NCBI RefSeq assembly: GCF_000004195.4
Contig: NC_030679.2
Location: 26,773,712-26,837,711, forward strand
Reading direction: 5' to 3'
DNA from: Xenopus tropicalis
Lineage: Eukaryota > Chordata > Amphibia > Anura > Pipidae
Length of the DNA stretch: 64,000 bases
Part shown: positions 36,036 through 46,292 of the stretch, one piece after another
Position numbering within the stretch: the first letter of the stretch is position 1
Layout: each line of letters begins with the position of its first letter
Program-made: the position numbers and the translations under genes
The notes under the pieces: model-generated
Database searches by the model: none
What the model was told of the DNA's origin: nothing
What the model saw: the letters and a program-made list of their open reading frames with translations, nothing else

Positions 36036-36197
36036 GTATTTTGGAAATATTTCTTAGGTGAAAGTGACATGATAGAGAGTGATATATGCAATTGGTCATT
36101 TTTTTTTATTTTTGTGTTTTTTGAGTTATTTATTTTCTTATTTAGCAGCTTTCCATTTTCAGCTGGTTGCCAGGGCCCAAATTACCCTAACAACCAT

Positions 36198-36551
36198 CAG
36201 GGCCGGATTTCAAAACCGGCCGCCCCGAGGCCGCCCCCAGTCGCACGCCATCCCCCCCAAGTGCGCATGCCTGCGTGAACAGCGGGAGTGCGCATGCGCA
36301 AACGGGAAAGGGGGGTGGTTAGGGGGTGCGCGTGCATTCGCGAACATCGAGGGCGGGGGGGTAGGGATTGGGGATGCAAGTGGGCATGCGTCGTAGGCCA
36401 AACTTTCATGCGGAGCAGTGGGAAGAAGTCCCCATTGCTCTGTATGGGAACACAAATTTTAAGATTTTGGTGCGGCGGGGCGGCGTGCCGCCCCTATGTT
36501 TCTGCCGCCCTAGGCCCGGGCCTTTGTGGCCTCTCCACAAATCCGGGCCTG
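36198..36551. mobile_element. hAT element, CAGGGCCGGATTT family
   Basis: CAGGGCCGGATTTC at the left and ACAAATCCGGGCCTG at the right; the 8-bp duplication ACAACCAT lies on both sides (36190-36197, 36552-36559). GC-rich core with CGCATGCG blocks. Inserted in the TTAAAGGGG MITE. Confidence 0.93.
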
Positions 36552-37242
36552 ACAACCATGCACTGATTTGAATGAGGAAGACAGGAATACAGGCGAGGGC
36601 CTGAATAGAAAGATTAGTAATTAAAAGTAACAATAACAACACATTTGTAGCCTTACAGAGCGTGTTTTTTTAGATGGGGTCAGTGACCCCCCAATTGGAA
36701 GCTGAAAATATTCAGAAGAAGAAGGCAAATAATTAAAAAAATATAAAAAAATAAAAAATAAAGCCTAATTGAAAAGTTGCTTAGAATTGGCCATTCTATA
36801 ACAAGTTAATATAAAGGATAACCACCTCTCTAATACTTTCTGGGCAATTTTTAGGTACAATACATTTTCATCTTAATCCATACTATTTAGGCTCATGTTG
36901 AGCATTCATGTAAATTTTCCCCTTTAGTGTAACATAAGTAATTTACTTATTTGTATGTTTTATTGACAATTTTTAGTGCATAGTGTTCCTTCTCTACACA
37001 TTTATGCAGGATATACCTGGCCTGGCTATACCGGGCTGCATTCTGCATATACATTATACAGAGTCAGACTTTCAACAGATTTTCACGGCAATAGTGTTTT
37101 AGCCAAGAGAAGGAGCATGGCAGTTCCCACTTATATACAGAAGTAAATGTGCCAAGAAGGAATATTTGAGAGCACCTTATTCCTATAAGATACAGGTAGA
37201 AGGGAGCCTTGCTAACTAAACTGTGTATTGACATCCTCACAG

Positions 37243-37383
37243 GTAGAAATGCTGTATAAGTAGAACCCAAAGTTACTCAGTCAGCTGTAGTACTGTAAAG
37301 AAACAGGCATTCTACTGGTGGCAATTATTGGGGAGCAAGAGCTGAAGGATGGGGCGGTGAAGCCGAGAGTGGTTGCTACAAGA
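37243..37383 (+). pseudogene. hars1: hars relic, exon 12 with two nonsense codons
   Basis: After the acceptor CATCCTCACAG the frame reads [34 protein letters not shown], then [19 protein letters not shown]. The stops are TAG at 37261-37263 (Lys codon in relatives) and TAG at 37288-37290 (Gln codon). IGEQELKDG is a hallmark of the HARS anticodon-binding domain. The donor is GTTAAG. Confidence 0.95.
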
Positions 37384-37406
37384 GTTAAGCAGACTAAATA
37401 TGATAA

Positions 37407-37432
37407 TATTTATTTATTTATTTATTTATTTC
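37407..37432. repeat. (TTTA)n microsatellite
   Basis: About six TATT/TTTA units in the intron after hars exon 12. Confidence 0.9.
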
Positions 37433-37540
37433 CTATGAGCAAGGGATGTAAGGAGGGTTCAGCATGAAGTCAGGCTAGGGTTGTTTTAAGAGAAAATCTG
37501 CCGAAACACAGCCATTGGCTCCTATGGCATTTAGCTAGAG

Positions 37541-37650
37541 ATAAAAACTGAAGCTTCTCAGATCTTCCCAGCAACAAGCAACTTGTGGCTGGGAGCCACT
37601 ATCCTATCATTGCTTGTTGCTGGGAAGATCTTAGAAGCTTCAGCTTTTAT
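37541..37650. repeat. Hairpin repeat in hars relic intron
   Basis: CTGAAGCTTCTCAGATCTTC then CCAGCAACAAGCA at the left pairs with TGCTTGTTGCTGGGAAGATC then TTAGAAGCTTCAG at the right; the outer bases ATAAAA/TTTTAT extend the stem. Confidence 0.85.
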
Positions 37651-37906
37651 TGCCAGCCAAAGATGCTAGTTGCTGGATTTACTGAGCTATCTGGATTTTG
37701 TGTCAGGCCCGTATGGGGGCAATTTGTTTTGGTTGGGTGACTTGTGAAGCAGCAGTTAAGCAAGAAAGTCAACATTTGACCCTAAAATCAAATTGTACTG
37801 GCCTTTGATCATCAGAGTAACCCTAGATACAATTATCTTTAGATTAACTTAAAGAAGTGTCTGGAGTATTAACTATTTGAGTTTTTTCCCCCCAATTTCT
37901 TTATAG

Positions 37907-37985
37907 GTTGATGTTGTCAGACAGAACTTGGTGGAAGAAATTCACAAGAACCAAGATATTATAAAAATGGATTACCAGGCAAAAA
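37907..37985 (+). pseudogene. hars1: hars relic, exon 13
   Basis: A strong acceptor (CCCCCCAATTTCTTTATAG) is followed by VDVVRQNLVEEIHKN, matching the start of the last HARS exon. The expected C-terminus ending in Cys and its stop are not preserved; the frame runs on towards the hAT element at 38035. Confidence 0.88.
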
Positions 37986-38034
37986 GTAGCCCCTTCAGTA
38001 CCAGGCACACTATTGTCTGTGTTATTTGTGCTAC

Positions 38035-38297
38035 CAGTGTCGGACTGGGGTGCCAAGGGCCCACCAGAAAACCTTAGACCTTAGGCTCACCCTCCCCTTC
38101 TCTGCTCACTCACTTTCTTAAGTTTCTTAATTACTACTTTTTATATACTCTCATCTATCCTTTCCTCTATTTCTTCTGTTTCTTCTCATATAGAATTAAG
38201 TAATGGCCATGGTATAGGCATACAAGGCAAATGGTTAGGTGAGCAGGAGGGCCCACTGGGAGTTTTCCTGGTATCCTGGTGGGCCAGTCTGACACTG
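38035..38297. mobile_element. hAT element, CAGTGTCGGACTGG family
   Basis: CAGTGTCGGACTGG to CCAGTCTGACACTG; flanks TGTGCTAC/GGTGCCAC are an 8-bp duplication with two mismatches. It begins about 50 bp beyond the last recognisable hars exon. Confidence 0.85.
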
Positions 38298-38620
38298 GGT
38301 GCCACTGGTATTGTACACATTACACACATGTATGTGCTGCAAGACACTGAGTAATACTGAAAGTGACCACAACTGCCTTAATGCAAGTTGCTCTTCAGTG
38401 ATATATGTTGGATCATATCGTGACAATGCCATGTGCTGGGTACCTAGGGCCCCCAGGGAGGCGTACAGAGATTTTTTGTCTCTTTTTGACTTCAGACTTT
38501 CCACAATAGCAAACTGGAACATTGCAACATATTCCTAATTATAAGAGCAAGTTTTTGCATGAGTGGTCCCTCAAAATTCTCCTTTCCTTAATATGGTTTG
38601 TTTTACCTGCAAGATCACAC
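38298..38620. other. No gene recognised
   Basis: A T2-like left end (TTAAAGGGCAAGTAAAACCC) starts at about 38623 directly after. The short open frames here overlap hAT sequence. Confidence 0.4.
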
Positions 38621-38801
38621 ATTAAAGGGCAAGTAAAACCCAAAAATAAATGTTACGGTGTATTATTAGTACTAGTCGAAAAGGTGAAGCAATGTTTGGT
38701 GCACATGTGAATAAAATTCAGTTGGAAGTCTGCTGTCACCAAGCAGCATTTTCATCAAACTACTTTCCAATATCTATATCAACTTCCCAAATCTATAAAA
38801 A

Positions 38802-39028
38802 CAGTGTCGGACTGAGCCCCTGGGGTAACGGTAAAAATCCCGGTGGGCCCCGGCCCTAGTCGGTCACAGTGGCCAAGATCCGATCCCCCTAAGGGCGCTC
38901 CCGCGATCCGCCATCTTTCTCCCCTGACGTGCTGCAGGTAAGCTCGAGGGAGGGGGTCGGAGGGTGTTGGGGGCCTCTGCGGGGGGGGGGGGGGTGATGG
39001 CGGCTGGGGACCCCCCAGTCCGACCCTG
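38802..39028. mobile_element. hAT element, CAGTGTCGGACTG family
   Basis: CAGTGTCGGACTGAGCCCC to GGGGACCCCCCAGTCCGACC plus CTG, flanked by TATAAAAA on both sides (38794-38801, 39029-39036). Confidence 0.92.
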
Positions 39029-39039
39029 TATAAAAATGT

Positions 39040-40140
39040 TGTTTTCAAACCTCTGCAACAAAAAGAAATGGACCTCAGTCTCTTTTTAATAAATTGCAGT
39101 ACTGGAGATTTAAATGGAATGAATCCCCTCTGATCAGAGACAACCCTTTACTTACAGTAAATACATAGAAAATACATATGGTCACTGCTTTAGATGCCTC
39201 ATATGTATAATTTTTAACAGTGCACACAATTCAATAAAATCATCCCCCACAATAACTAGAGAGAGAAGGTACTATTAAGGCATATTGTCATTTAAACCAA
39301 AATCTTTCCAAGTCCAGTATTCCAGTTCAGCTACCTCATTCAAGCAGGCTATCACTCCTGTGCTCCTGTTGTAGCACTAATTGCATGTAGACATCATATA
39401 AGGTAATGGAGGACACCTGACACTGCAGGGCTTTGCTGCAATTAGTGTTTAATAGCGTGTTCCACTACATGTTTCGGGCAAAGCCCAAAAAAGGGCTTTT
39501 CCTTGCACAGGCATAGTGATGATCAAAACACCTGTCCGCCTTTTCCTGACATGGTAAACAGGCTGCCTAGTGCTAATGTGGCCCTAACAGGAAGATCACC
39601 ACTAAGCAATAATCTCCTCAGCATTTCTAAGGGTTAGTTTGCCTGTCACTGCAATATCTGCCTTTGACAGTGTGTTTCCCAGCACATTTTGTCAATGCCA
39701 AGACACACCATGTTTCTAATAAAGGATACATTTATACTGACTACATGCCATACAGCAATGCCTGAATGGGGACACATGTAGCAGACCCTTTGTTGTATCG
39801 AGTATGGCCGTAATTGTTTCATTGCCTGTGATGTCTTATTATTTATAAACAGCATTGTACATTTCAGTGTTGTCATTGACTGAAGGGATTTGCATATAAT
39901 AAAGAACGTATAATGTACAGCTTGTTTTTGTATGGAGTTATTAGTTCTTTTTGTTAACAGGGATTGTAATTTATTTCATGGGGCATTTTGATTGCTGTTA
40001 ATTGTTATGGTCGGAAACTATGTTTGAACAGGAAGCAAAAATATTACCCTAAGCAGGTCTGGACTGGGACCCTGGCATTTTAAAGTACTCAAAGGCCCAA
40101 GCAGCCCCACCAGCCCAATAAATAGTTGCACAAAGGTATG
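39040..40140. other. Non-genic stretch
   Basis: 39450-39520 has ACATGTTTCGGGCAAAGCCC then AAAAAAGGGCTTTTCC, resembling a Penelope-type hairpin. 40056-40110 (GGTCTGGACTGGGACCC) is a fragment related to the CAGTGTCGGACTG hAT family. Confidence 0.4.
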
Positions 40141-40144
40141 AAAC

Positions 40145-42975
40145 ATACCACGGTCCTCAGCGCTTTAGATAAAGTTCCAGTGAAGTACTGTGATTGCTGT
40201 GATACTGCTGCTCCTCTTACGAATATAACCCCTTTGACTGGGTCTCAAACGTGTCCAGAAAAGTGTGAAGGGAGCGCACGTATAAAGTGAAACAAAGATG
40301 AAACAAAAACAACTGATAGTGTAATAAAGTTTTGAAACTTTGTTCAAATAATTAAACCAATCACCTTGTTGTATGTGAAACAAATTACTATATCCACCAC
40401 TGTGTGTAGTGACTCAAAAGGCTCACCAGAGGGCGATGAAGTCAAGCTCAACAGTAGGAGACCAGGTTAGATGTAGGCAAATCCCCAGTTCAAACGGAAA
40501 GAGGAAAAAACGCCAAATAGTGTAAAAACATTTAATATAAAATTACTGCTAAAAATAAAACTACTTACAGACTGTAGAAAGTAACCAGGCAAATAAAACT
40601 CAACACGTTTCGCGTACCGCGGTACGCTTCATCAGGAGTGAGATGTAGCTGAGTCCTTTGGTGACTCTTTATATAGTGTGATAAACGTAGGAAAGATGTC
40701 ATACACATGTGCACAAAAACCTTGTTGTCTGCTAACTATGACGTCACAGACTGTGCGTCTGTGTTGACCGAGACATACTCAGTAAGGAAGATATACATTC
40801 ATGAAGCACATCCCAAAACCACAATATTGCTCAGAAGTAAATGTTGAATAAAAATAGACATTGCAACAATAGATAGATGCAATAAACAAATAAGAAAAAC
40901 GTGTAGTGTTTGCTAATACTTACATAGCGCATAGAGCGCTGTTATACACAATGTGGGTGCAGAGCAGATGTGCCGTATATCTTTACTACTCGCATTAGCG
41001 AGTGGGAGTGCTGATCTTTCGGCACATTCTCCTGAAAGAATGTGCTGTAGCCCTATGCTGCTCGCATTTGCGAGTAAAACCGCTGATCTCCGTGTTCATG
41101 CGTAGCCGAGGTGTCGGCTCGAGATGGCAGAGGTTATCAGGAAGGCATGGTGAAGAGAGTACGTCGCCTAGGCAACGAATGTAAACATGAACACGTGTAT
41201 GGGGAAATAGCCTATGTGTCTGTGTATGACAGCACTTAAAGTGAATTCGTGAGAAGGGGGTGAAACACCTAAATGAGTGGTAAAGGTACAATGTGGGGAC
41301 AATAAAGGAAAATGATGCTGGGGAATAAATATATACATAGAATAAATAACAATAAATAAATACATTATATGCTGAATAACAAAGTACAGCATGATGCAGC
41401 CATGGCTGGAAGTGGAAAACATGGCCCCATCTGCAGTAATGTGGCCATATAGTGATAAAAATCAGGAACATCATGAGCAGGAAGTACCAAATAGGATAAA
41501 ATATAAACCAACTCAACCATTAAGAAAGTGAAGAACTGATACTGACTAGGGATGTGTTAACACAGTTAAAAGGCACAGATGCCGAACCTCCACCTTTAAA
41601 CCAGTGGGTATGGGACAACTGAACCGAAAGTTAGACTAAAATGCTGCTAGATCTAAATCAACATTAAGACCATCAGGTTGTAGAGTGTTGAGTTTAAAGA
41701 TCCAGAAGGTCTCACGTTGTCTGAGTCTCGTATAACGGTCCCCCCCTCTTAATTTAGGGGTGACCTGTTCCAATCCCATAAAGACCAAACCTTTTGGGTC
41801 ACTATTATGGTGTGTTTTAAAGTGGCGCGAGACACTGTGATTCATCTTGCCAGCTTTGATGTTGCGTATATGTTCAGCAACTCTAGTTCCGACGGATCTT
41901 ATGGTTCTCCCTACATATAGCTTATTGCAGGGACATATCAGTAAATAAACTATATAGATGGATCTGCAATTGATGAATTCTTTGGGAGCCGGAATGTTTC
42001 GAGTAATTTGTTTTTTGGATATGACATGCGTACATGCTGTACATCTTTTTTTGCCGCATTTGTATGTCCCATTCAGGCCAAAAACATTGTGGCAGGTGCG
42101 TGGATCACTCCGGCCCCAGACTTTTGATGGAGCTATGATGTTATTAAGGGTTTTAGATTTTGTAAAAGTAACCTTGGGTGTTTTACCACAAATTCCTCCC
42201 ATTATGGTATCCACCAATAAGACATTCCAATGCTTATTGATGATTTTGCGAATGTGTGGAGCAGCAGTGTTGTATTTAGTGTAAAAATTAAAATTAGGAG
42301 TGGAAAGGTCCCTAAGTTCGGGATTTGTAACGGATCTCTTATTCAGCAGCTGTGCTCTGTCTCTCTTGGAGGCCAATGTCTCTGCCTCTTTTATCCAAGA
42401 GGGTTTGTAACCCCTCTCCAAGAATCTTGCTTCCAGCCTCGAACATTCACTGATGAAGTCAACTGGCCTAGAGCAATTCCTTCTGGCTCTTAGGTATTGC
42501 CCTTTGGGAATATTTCTAATACAATTGACATGATGATTACTGGAGGCATGTAATAAACTATTTCGATCTGTAGGTTTACGAAAGAGTTTTGTCTCGATCT
42601 TATTATCCATGATAAATAATGTCAGATCCAAATAATCAATGGTGGTGGCACTGGTGTTCACTGTGAACTTTAGATTATAACTGTTAATGTTGATGTATGT
42701 AACAAAAGACTTTATTAACTCATCTGGACCGTCCCAAATCAAGAGTAAATCGTCTATATAGCGCACATACATAACTGTGTGCTTCTTGAAGGCGGATGGC
42801 CCCCATATAAACTTATCCTCCCATATCGACATGTAAAGGTTCGCGTAAGAGGGTGCAAATTTGCTACCCATCGCTGTACCTTGTTTTTGTAGGACCTGTA
42901 GGGCCTGGCCCCAAGAAGACACCAAAGTGTGTTTTTTTAGTTGATTCAGATGTAAAAGAAAACCATCAGGGAAAA
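40145..42975 (-). mobile_element. Penelope-like retroelement, 5'-truncated
   Basis: The coding part is the ORF at 41636-42994. Its 3' untranslated part on the minus strand includes the CCTGATGAAGCGTACCGCGG / CGCGAAACGTG hairpin (plus-strand 40600-40632), the kind of motif common in Penelope-like elements. The upstream junction near 42975 is with CR1 3'UTR sequence, so the element is truncated. The exact 3' end is uncertain. Confidence 0.75.
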
Positions 42976-42994
42976 AATAATTCCTGACTCCCAA
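41636..42994 (-). CDS. Penelope-like reverse transcriptase/GIY-YIG endonuclease, partial but open
   Basis: A 452-codon open frame on the minus strand. Reverse transcriptase motifs include QGTAMGSKFAPSYANLYM (residues 38-55) and the catalytic YVRYIDDLLLIW with YIDD at 79-82, then LFRKPTDRNSLLHASSNHH (137-155). A Cys/His cluster (TCHNVFGLNGTYKCGKKRC, then TACTH; 300-323) precedes a GIY-YIG nuclease domain, IYIVYLLICPCNKLYVGRTI (346-365), with RVAEHI. The protein ends at AAF and lacks the N-terminal half of a full Penelope protein. The first 15-20 codons read CR1-derived sequence across the junction near 42975, and ALQVLQ before the QGTAMG motif may follow a small indel. No stops in the remaining catalytic part suggest a fairly recent insertion. 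Confidence 0.88.
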   Translation of the reverse strand: MGVRNYFFPDGFLLHLNQLKKHTLVSSWGQALQVLQKQGTAMGSKFAPSYANLYMSIWEDKFIWGPSAFKKHTVMYVRYIDDLLLIWDGPDELIKSFVTYININSYNLKFTVNTSATTIDYLDLTLFIMDNKIETKLFRKPTDRNSLLHASSNHHVNCIRNIPKGQYLRARRNCSRPVDFISECSRLEARFLERGYKPSWIKEAETLASKRDRAQLLNKRSVTNPELRDLSTPNFNFYTKYNTAAPHIRKIINKHWNVLLVDTIMGGICGKTPKVTFTKSKTLNNIIAPSKVWGRSDPRTCHNVFGLNGTYKCGKKRCTACTHVISKKQITRNIPAPKEFINCRSIYIVYLLICPCNKLYVGRTIRSVGTRVAEHIRNIKAGKMNHSVSRHFKTHHNSDPKGLVFMGLEQVTPKLRGGDRYTRLRQRETFWIFKLNTLQPDGLNVDLDLAAF

Positions 42995-43175
42995 GATAGC
43001 AAAAGAACCAGTCCCTGGATCAACTTTGTACCAAGAGCTATTTTCACAACCTCATAGCTCTCACTGTAAAAAAAAAACCCTCCTCGAAGATTCAGATGAA
43101 ACCTCCATTCCACTTATCAGAATAGATGCCCTTGTACGTACTGGGAAGGGCCAACTGGTTAATGATGCATTAGAG

Positions 43176-43486
43176 TAGTGGTACCCAACTAGTGGATCAA
43201 GAGCAACATGTTGCTCCCCAACCCCTTGGCTGTTGCTCCCAGTGGCCTCAAAGCAGGGGCTTATTTTTGAATTCCTGGCTTGGAGGCAAGTTTTGGTTGC
43301 ATCAAACCCATGTGTACTTCCCAACAGAACTTAGGCTGTAGGCTGCTAGTCCACATAGAGGCTACCAAATAGTCAATCTCAGACTGTAAATGGCACCTCC
43401 ATTAATTGTTTCATGCTTGTGTGGCTCTCCAAATTCTTTTACATTTGATTGTTGCTCACAGGTAAAGAAAAGTTTGGGTACCCCTG
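43176..43486. mobile_element. hAT element in CR1
   Basis: TAGTGGTACCCAACTAG at the left against GTTTGGGTACCCCTG at the right; target duplication CATTAGAG/CGTTAGAG (43168-43175, 43487-43494) with one mismatch. Confidence 0.85.
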
Positions 43487-43680
43487 CGTTAGAGAGTTCA
43501 TTATATGAACTATGTATTTATACATAGCTATTATATTCCCCTTAAGCCTCTCGTCTCCAATGTACATATTTACAATTTGGCCAACCCGTTTTTATTCAGT
43601 TTTTCCAACATTATAATATACAAATGAAAAGAGTTCTACATAATATAACCATGCAAGAGTTTCTTTCCAAGGCACATAAC

Positions 43681-44572
43681 CAGGGCCGCCATCAGAAATC
43701 ATGGGGCCCCTGACAAGAAAATATTCTGGGCCCCCCTCCCACCAGTACAAAAGACTCACAGCCAGCAGCCCCCCCCCCCAATACATGGTAGCCAGCAGTG
43801 CCCCCCCCAGTACATTGGTAGCCAGCAGTGCCCCCCCCAGTACATTGGTAGCCAGCAGTGCCCCCCTCCAGCACATTGGTAGCCAGCAGTGGCCCCCCCC
43901 AGTACATTGGTAGCCAGCAGTGCCCCCCCAGTACATTGGTAGCCAGCAGTGCCCCCCCCCCAGTACATTGGTAGCCAGCAGGGCCCCCCCCCAGTACATT
44001 TGTAGCCAGCAGTGCCCCCCAGTACATTGGTAGCCAGCAGCCCCCCCCCCAAGTACATTGGTAGCCAGCAGGCCCCCCCCAAGTACATTGGTAGCCAGCA
44101 GTGCCCCCCAGTACATTGGTAGCCAGCAGTGCCCCCCCCTAGTACATTGGTAGCCAGCAGGCCCCCCCCCCAAGTACATTGGTAGCCAGCAGGGCCCCCT
44201 CCCCAAGTACATTGGTAGCCAGCAGGGCCCCCTCCCCAAGTACATTGGTAGCCAGCACAGCACGGAACAGCACAGCCAGCGGCGTCTTCAGCGGCGTCTT
44301 CGCGTTCCTCCTTGGCGAAGCCTCTGCACTTCTGAGTGCCGGCAGAAGACAGGCCCTTTTATAAGGTTGCGCCCCGTGCGTACTGACGTGCATGTACGCA
44401 CGGGGCGCGACCAATAGGATCACCCGCTGACCACCAATGACAGGGCCCGGAATTAATTTAAGGGGGCCCGAGCTATTAAGAAAACTTGAGCACAGCCGGG
44501 CCCCCTTTTAAGGTTAAAATTGTCCGGGCCCGGGACGGCTGTACCCCCTGTGCCCCCCTGATGGCGGCCCTG
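43681..44572. mobile_element. hAT element carrying an internal minisatellite
   Basis: CAGGGCCGCCATCAG at the left, CTGATGGCGGCCCTG at the right, and an exact 8-bp duplication CACATAAC (43673-43680, 44573-44580). The right half holds a GC hairpin (GCGCCCCGTGCGTAC / GTACGCACGGGGCGCG). Confidence 0.95.
43764..44262. repeat. About 31-bp minisatellite inside hAT, roughly 16 copies
   Basis: The unit is (C)6-9 AGTACATTGGTAGCCAGCAG(T)G; length varies by the C-run. On the minus strand it reads repeatedly as WLPMYWGG-type peptide, producing long meaningless open frames. Confidence 0.95.
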
Positions 44573-44659
44573 CACATAACGTTTATTAATTTTTCAATAT
44601 CAAATCTCATCTGCCACTTAGCCACCCAGCGTGTCTTGATCCTGCTTTAAGGATTTTCT

Positions 44660-46290
44660 GCCATGAGGTAGCGGCAGTCAAACACCCCCCGCGTGGCAGT
44701 AGCCTTTGGCTAATAACCTGCCTATGGCTCAAAGCATATGAGACCCCTGTCAGTGCTGACTATCACTGGGCAGTTAGGAGCACATGGATGTTTCTCTATC
44801 TACTTTTTTCCACCAGTGGAGAAAACCCCATGTATGCCATTAGCCTAAAGGTGGGCATACACGGGAATGGCGGGCATAGACACCGTCATATCAGGGACTG
44901 CATCAACGAGCCAATGCGGTCCCTGATCCGATGGATTACTCTATCTGATGTCACTGGGAGTTGGCAGTGGCGAATTAAGGCAATAGTCTACCATAAACTT
45001 AAAAGGGTGGAATCCATAAACCACAGTTAGCAACTTATTTTGCAAACCTTGTACTTTTTACATAACAAAAGATGTTATGTTTGCCCAGGTGCAGTAACCT
45101 ATAGCAAACTGCTAACCTGTCTATTTCTATCACATATTTATTAAAGTGCCCATGTATTCTGCAGAGCTGTACAATAAATGGGTATGTACTTTGAACATAC
45201 AGATTTACATACAAAGCAGCCAATAACTGATACAAGAGGTAAAGAGGGCTCTGCCCAAAAGAGCTTACAATCTAAAAAGAAAGCTTGCAATGACTAAAAG
45301 CAAACATCTTATTGGTTATAGTGGGTTACTGCACCTGGGCAAACCTGCCTTTTATTGCATGTAATGTTCAAGAGCCCCAACCCACTCACTTAATGGTTAG
45401 ACATATTTTATCTGTCGCATAAAGAAATCTCTGGTTTCTTATCTTGTGACTTCACTAGGCATTTAAAATCCTTGGCACTGTGACAACAGTTCCATAAATA
45501 GCTGATCTAATTTATACATCAAAATGGTTTGTACCACCCGTTCAGGAAGGCCACCATAGACTGTGTTAATATTAATGTCTTTTTAAAGTAAAAGTTCAGC
45601 ACTGTGGTACCCCCCTGCCCACCCCCAACATATTACATCACTCATTTTCTTACATGTTACACCTTTTGTGGAGGGGGCATGGGGTGCCATTTTTTTTAAA
45701 TAAAAAGTAGTAGCAGCGTACATTCCACCAGCTTTCTTATGGTGACATTGACATGACAAATGTTGTTCTGACATTTTTTTTTTTTTGCTGGAGTATTTTG
45801 CTGTTTTAAATTTGTTTATGTGGTGTTTTGGATAGCAACTTAATACTATGTACAAAACAGTGGTATTCACAGAACATTAGGCAAAGCTTTTAACAACAAT
45901 TTCACTGCAAAGAAATTGCTTTTGCATTTTCTCTTTCCACAGTAAAAGTATTTGATACCAGTGAGTTTAGAATTCAAATGTGCGCAGGGTTTCCCAATCT
46001 GTAACTTTAGTCACTTCAGTGATTATGATTTGACATGTAAATGGTTAACCATAACTCTCAGCCCACCCCAGTTTGGGGCTTGCCTTTAGGAAGGAACCCA
46101 CCCCCGCTTCTATGGGAGTAGGAAAGTCCACCCCTACGCTTCTACAGGAGTAGGAACGTCTGGCCCTGTACTTTAATAGGAGTAGGAACCAATCATTGGG
46201 CGCAGGGGGGTTTGGAAAGGCTTTGTGATTGGGCTTGAAAGTGCAACACTGATATCCTGCATCGCATCGCGTTGTATAGAGAAGCTGGGG
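44660..46290. other. dnd1 upstream region, repeats only
   Basis: 44846-44940 is one end of the 'ggccatacacgg' MITE family (TAAAGGTGGGCATACACGGG). 45130-45290 is an L2 3'UTR fragment (inverted GAGCTGTACAATAAATGGG). 46085-46195 has three diverged 'cccctacgcttctannggagtaggaa' units. An inverted CCAAT box (GATTGGGC, 46227) lies within 70 bp of the dnd1 start codon. Confidence 0.5.
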
Positions 46291-46292
46291 GA
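46200..46292 (+). promoter_or_regulatory. Probable dnd1 proximal promoter/5'UTR
   Basis: The region just before the start codon contains CAATCATTGGGCG and GATTGGGC (CCAAT-type elements in both orientations) and no TATA box at a standard distance. The transcription start is not defined by sequence. Confidence 0.35.

Larger units (their letters stand above)
35196..36832. mobile_element. TTAAAGGGG-type MITE split by an L2 fragment, a MITE fragment and a hAT
   Basis: Starts TTAAAGGGGCTGTTCACCTT and CAATTAACTTTTAGTATGATG. The middle resumes at about 36050 (GTGATATATGCAATTGGTC...) and again at 36560 (GCACTGATTTGAATGAGG), ending AAGTTAATATAAAGGATAAC near 36832. Inserts are at about 35240-36035 and 36198-36551. 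Confidence 0.8.
31580..37985 (+). pseudogene. hars1: Decayed histidyl-tRNA synthetase gene (unprocessed, introns retained)
   Basis: HARS charges tRNA-His in the cytosol. Exon-sized relics follow HARS order on one strand: 31590-31634 (exon 6-like, weak), 32373-32454 (exon 7, clear), about 32655-32740 (exon 8-like, weak), about 33700-33770 (exon 9-like, weak), 34853-34980 (exon 11, clear), 37243-37383 (exon 12, clear) and 37907-37985 (exon 13, clear). They lie between spliceosomal introns, so this is not a retrocopy. Inactivating lesions: two in-frame TAG codons in exon 12, frameshifts in exon 11, and a missing acceptor AG at exon 7. Exons 1-5 were not found, and intron 6 received a nested hAT pair. 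dnd1 follows on the same strand, as I recall for human HARS1-DND1. Exon numbers follow the human gene from memory. Confidence 0.87.
42975..44660 (-). mobile_element. CR1 LINE copy broken by two hAT insertions
   Basis: 42975-43170 matches the CR1 3'UTR (CTGACTCCCAAGATAGC, CCAGTCCCTGGATCAACTTT) and 3' coding end. 43495-43620 continues it (TTATATGAACTATGTATTTA, CTTAAGCCTCTCGTCTCC). 44581-44655 has TATCAAATCTCATCTGCCAC, upstream coding on the minus strand. Internal segments are missing beyond the hAT inserts. Confidence 0.75.

Noticed and set aside
34853..37985. Looked at first like exons of a new coiled-coil gene (ALEEKIQISETQ, VDVVRQNLVEEIHKN).
   Set aside because: The exon between them ([12 protein letters not shown]) and the order identify histidyl-tRNA synthetase, and the stops and frameshifts make it a relic.
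43592..44263. Long minus-strand frames rich in WLPMYLGG repeats.
   Set aside because: Translation of the C-rich minisatellite inside a hAT element.
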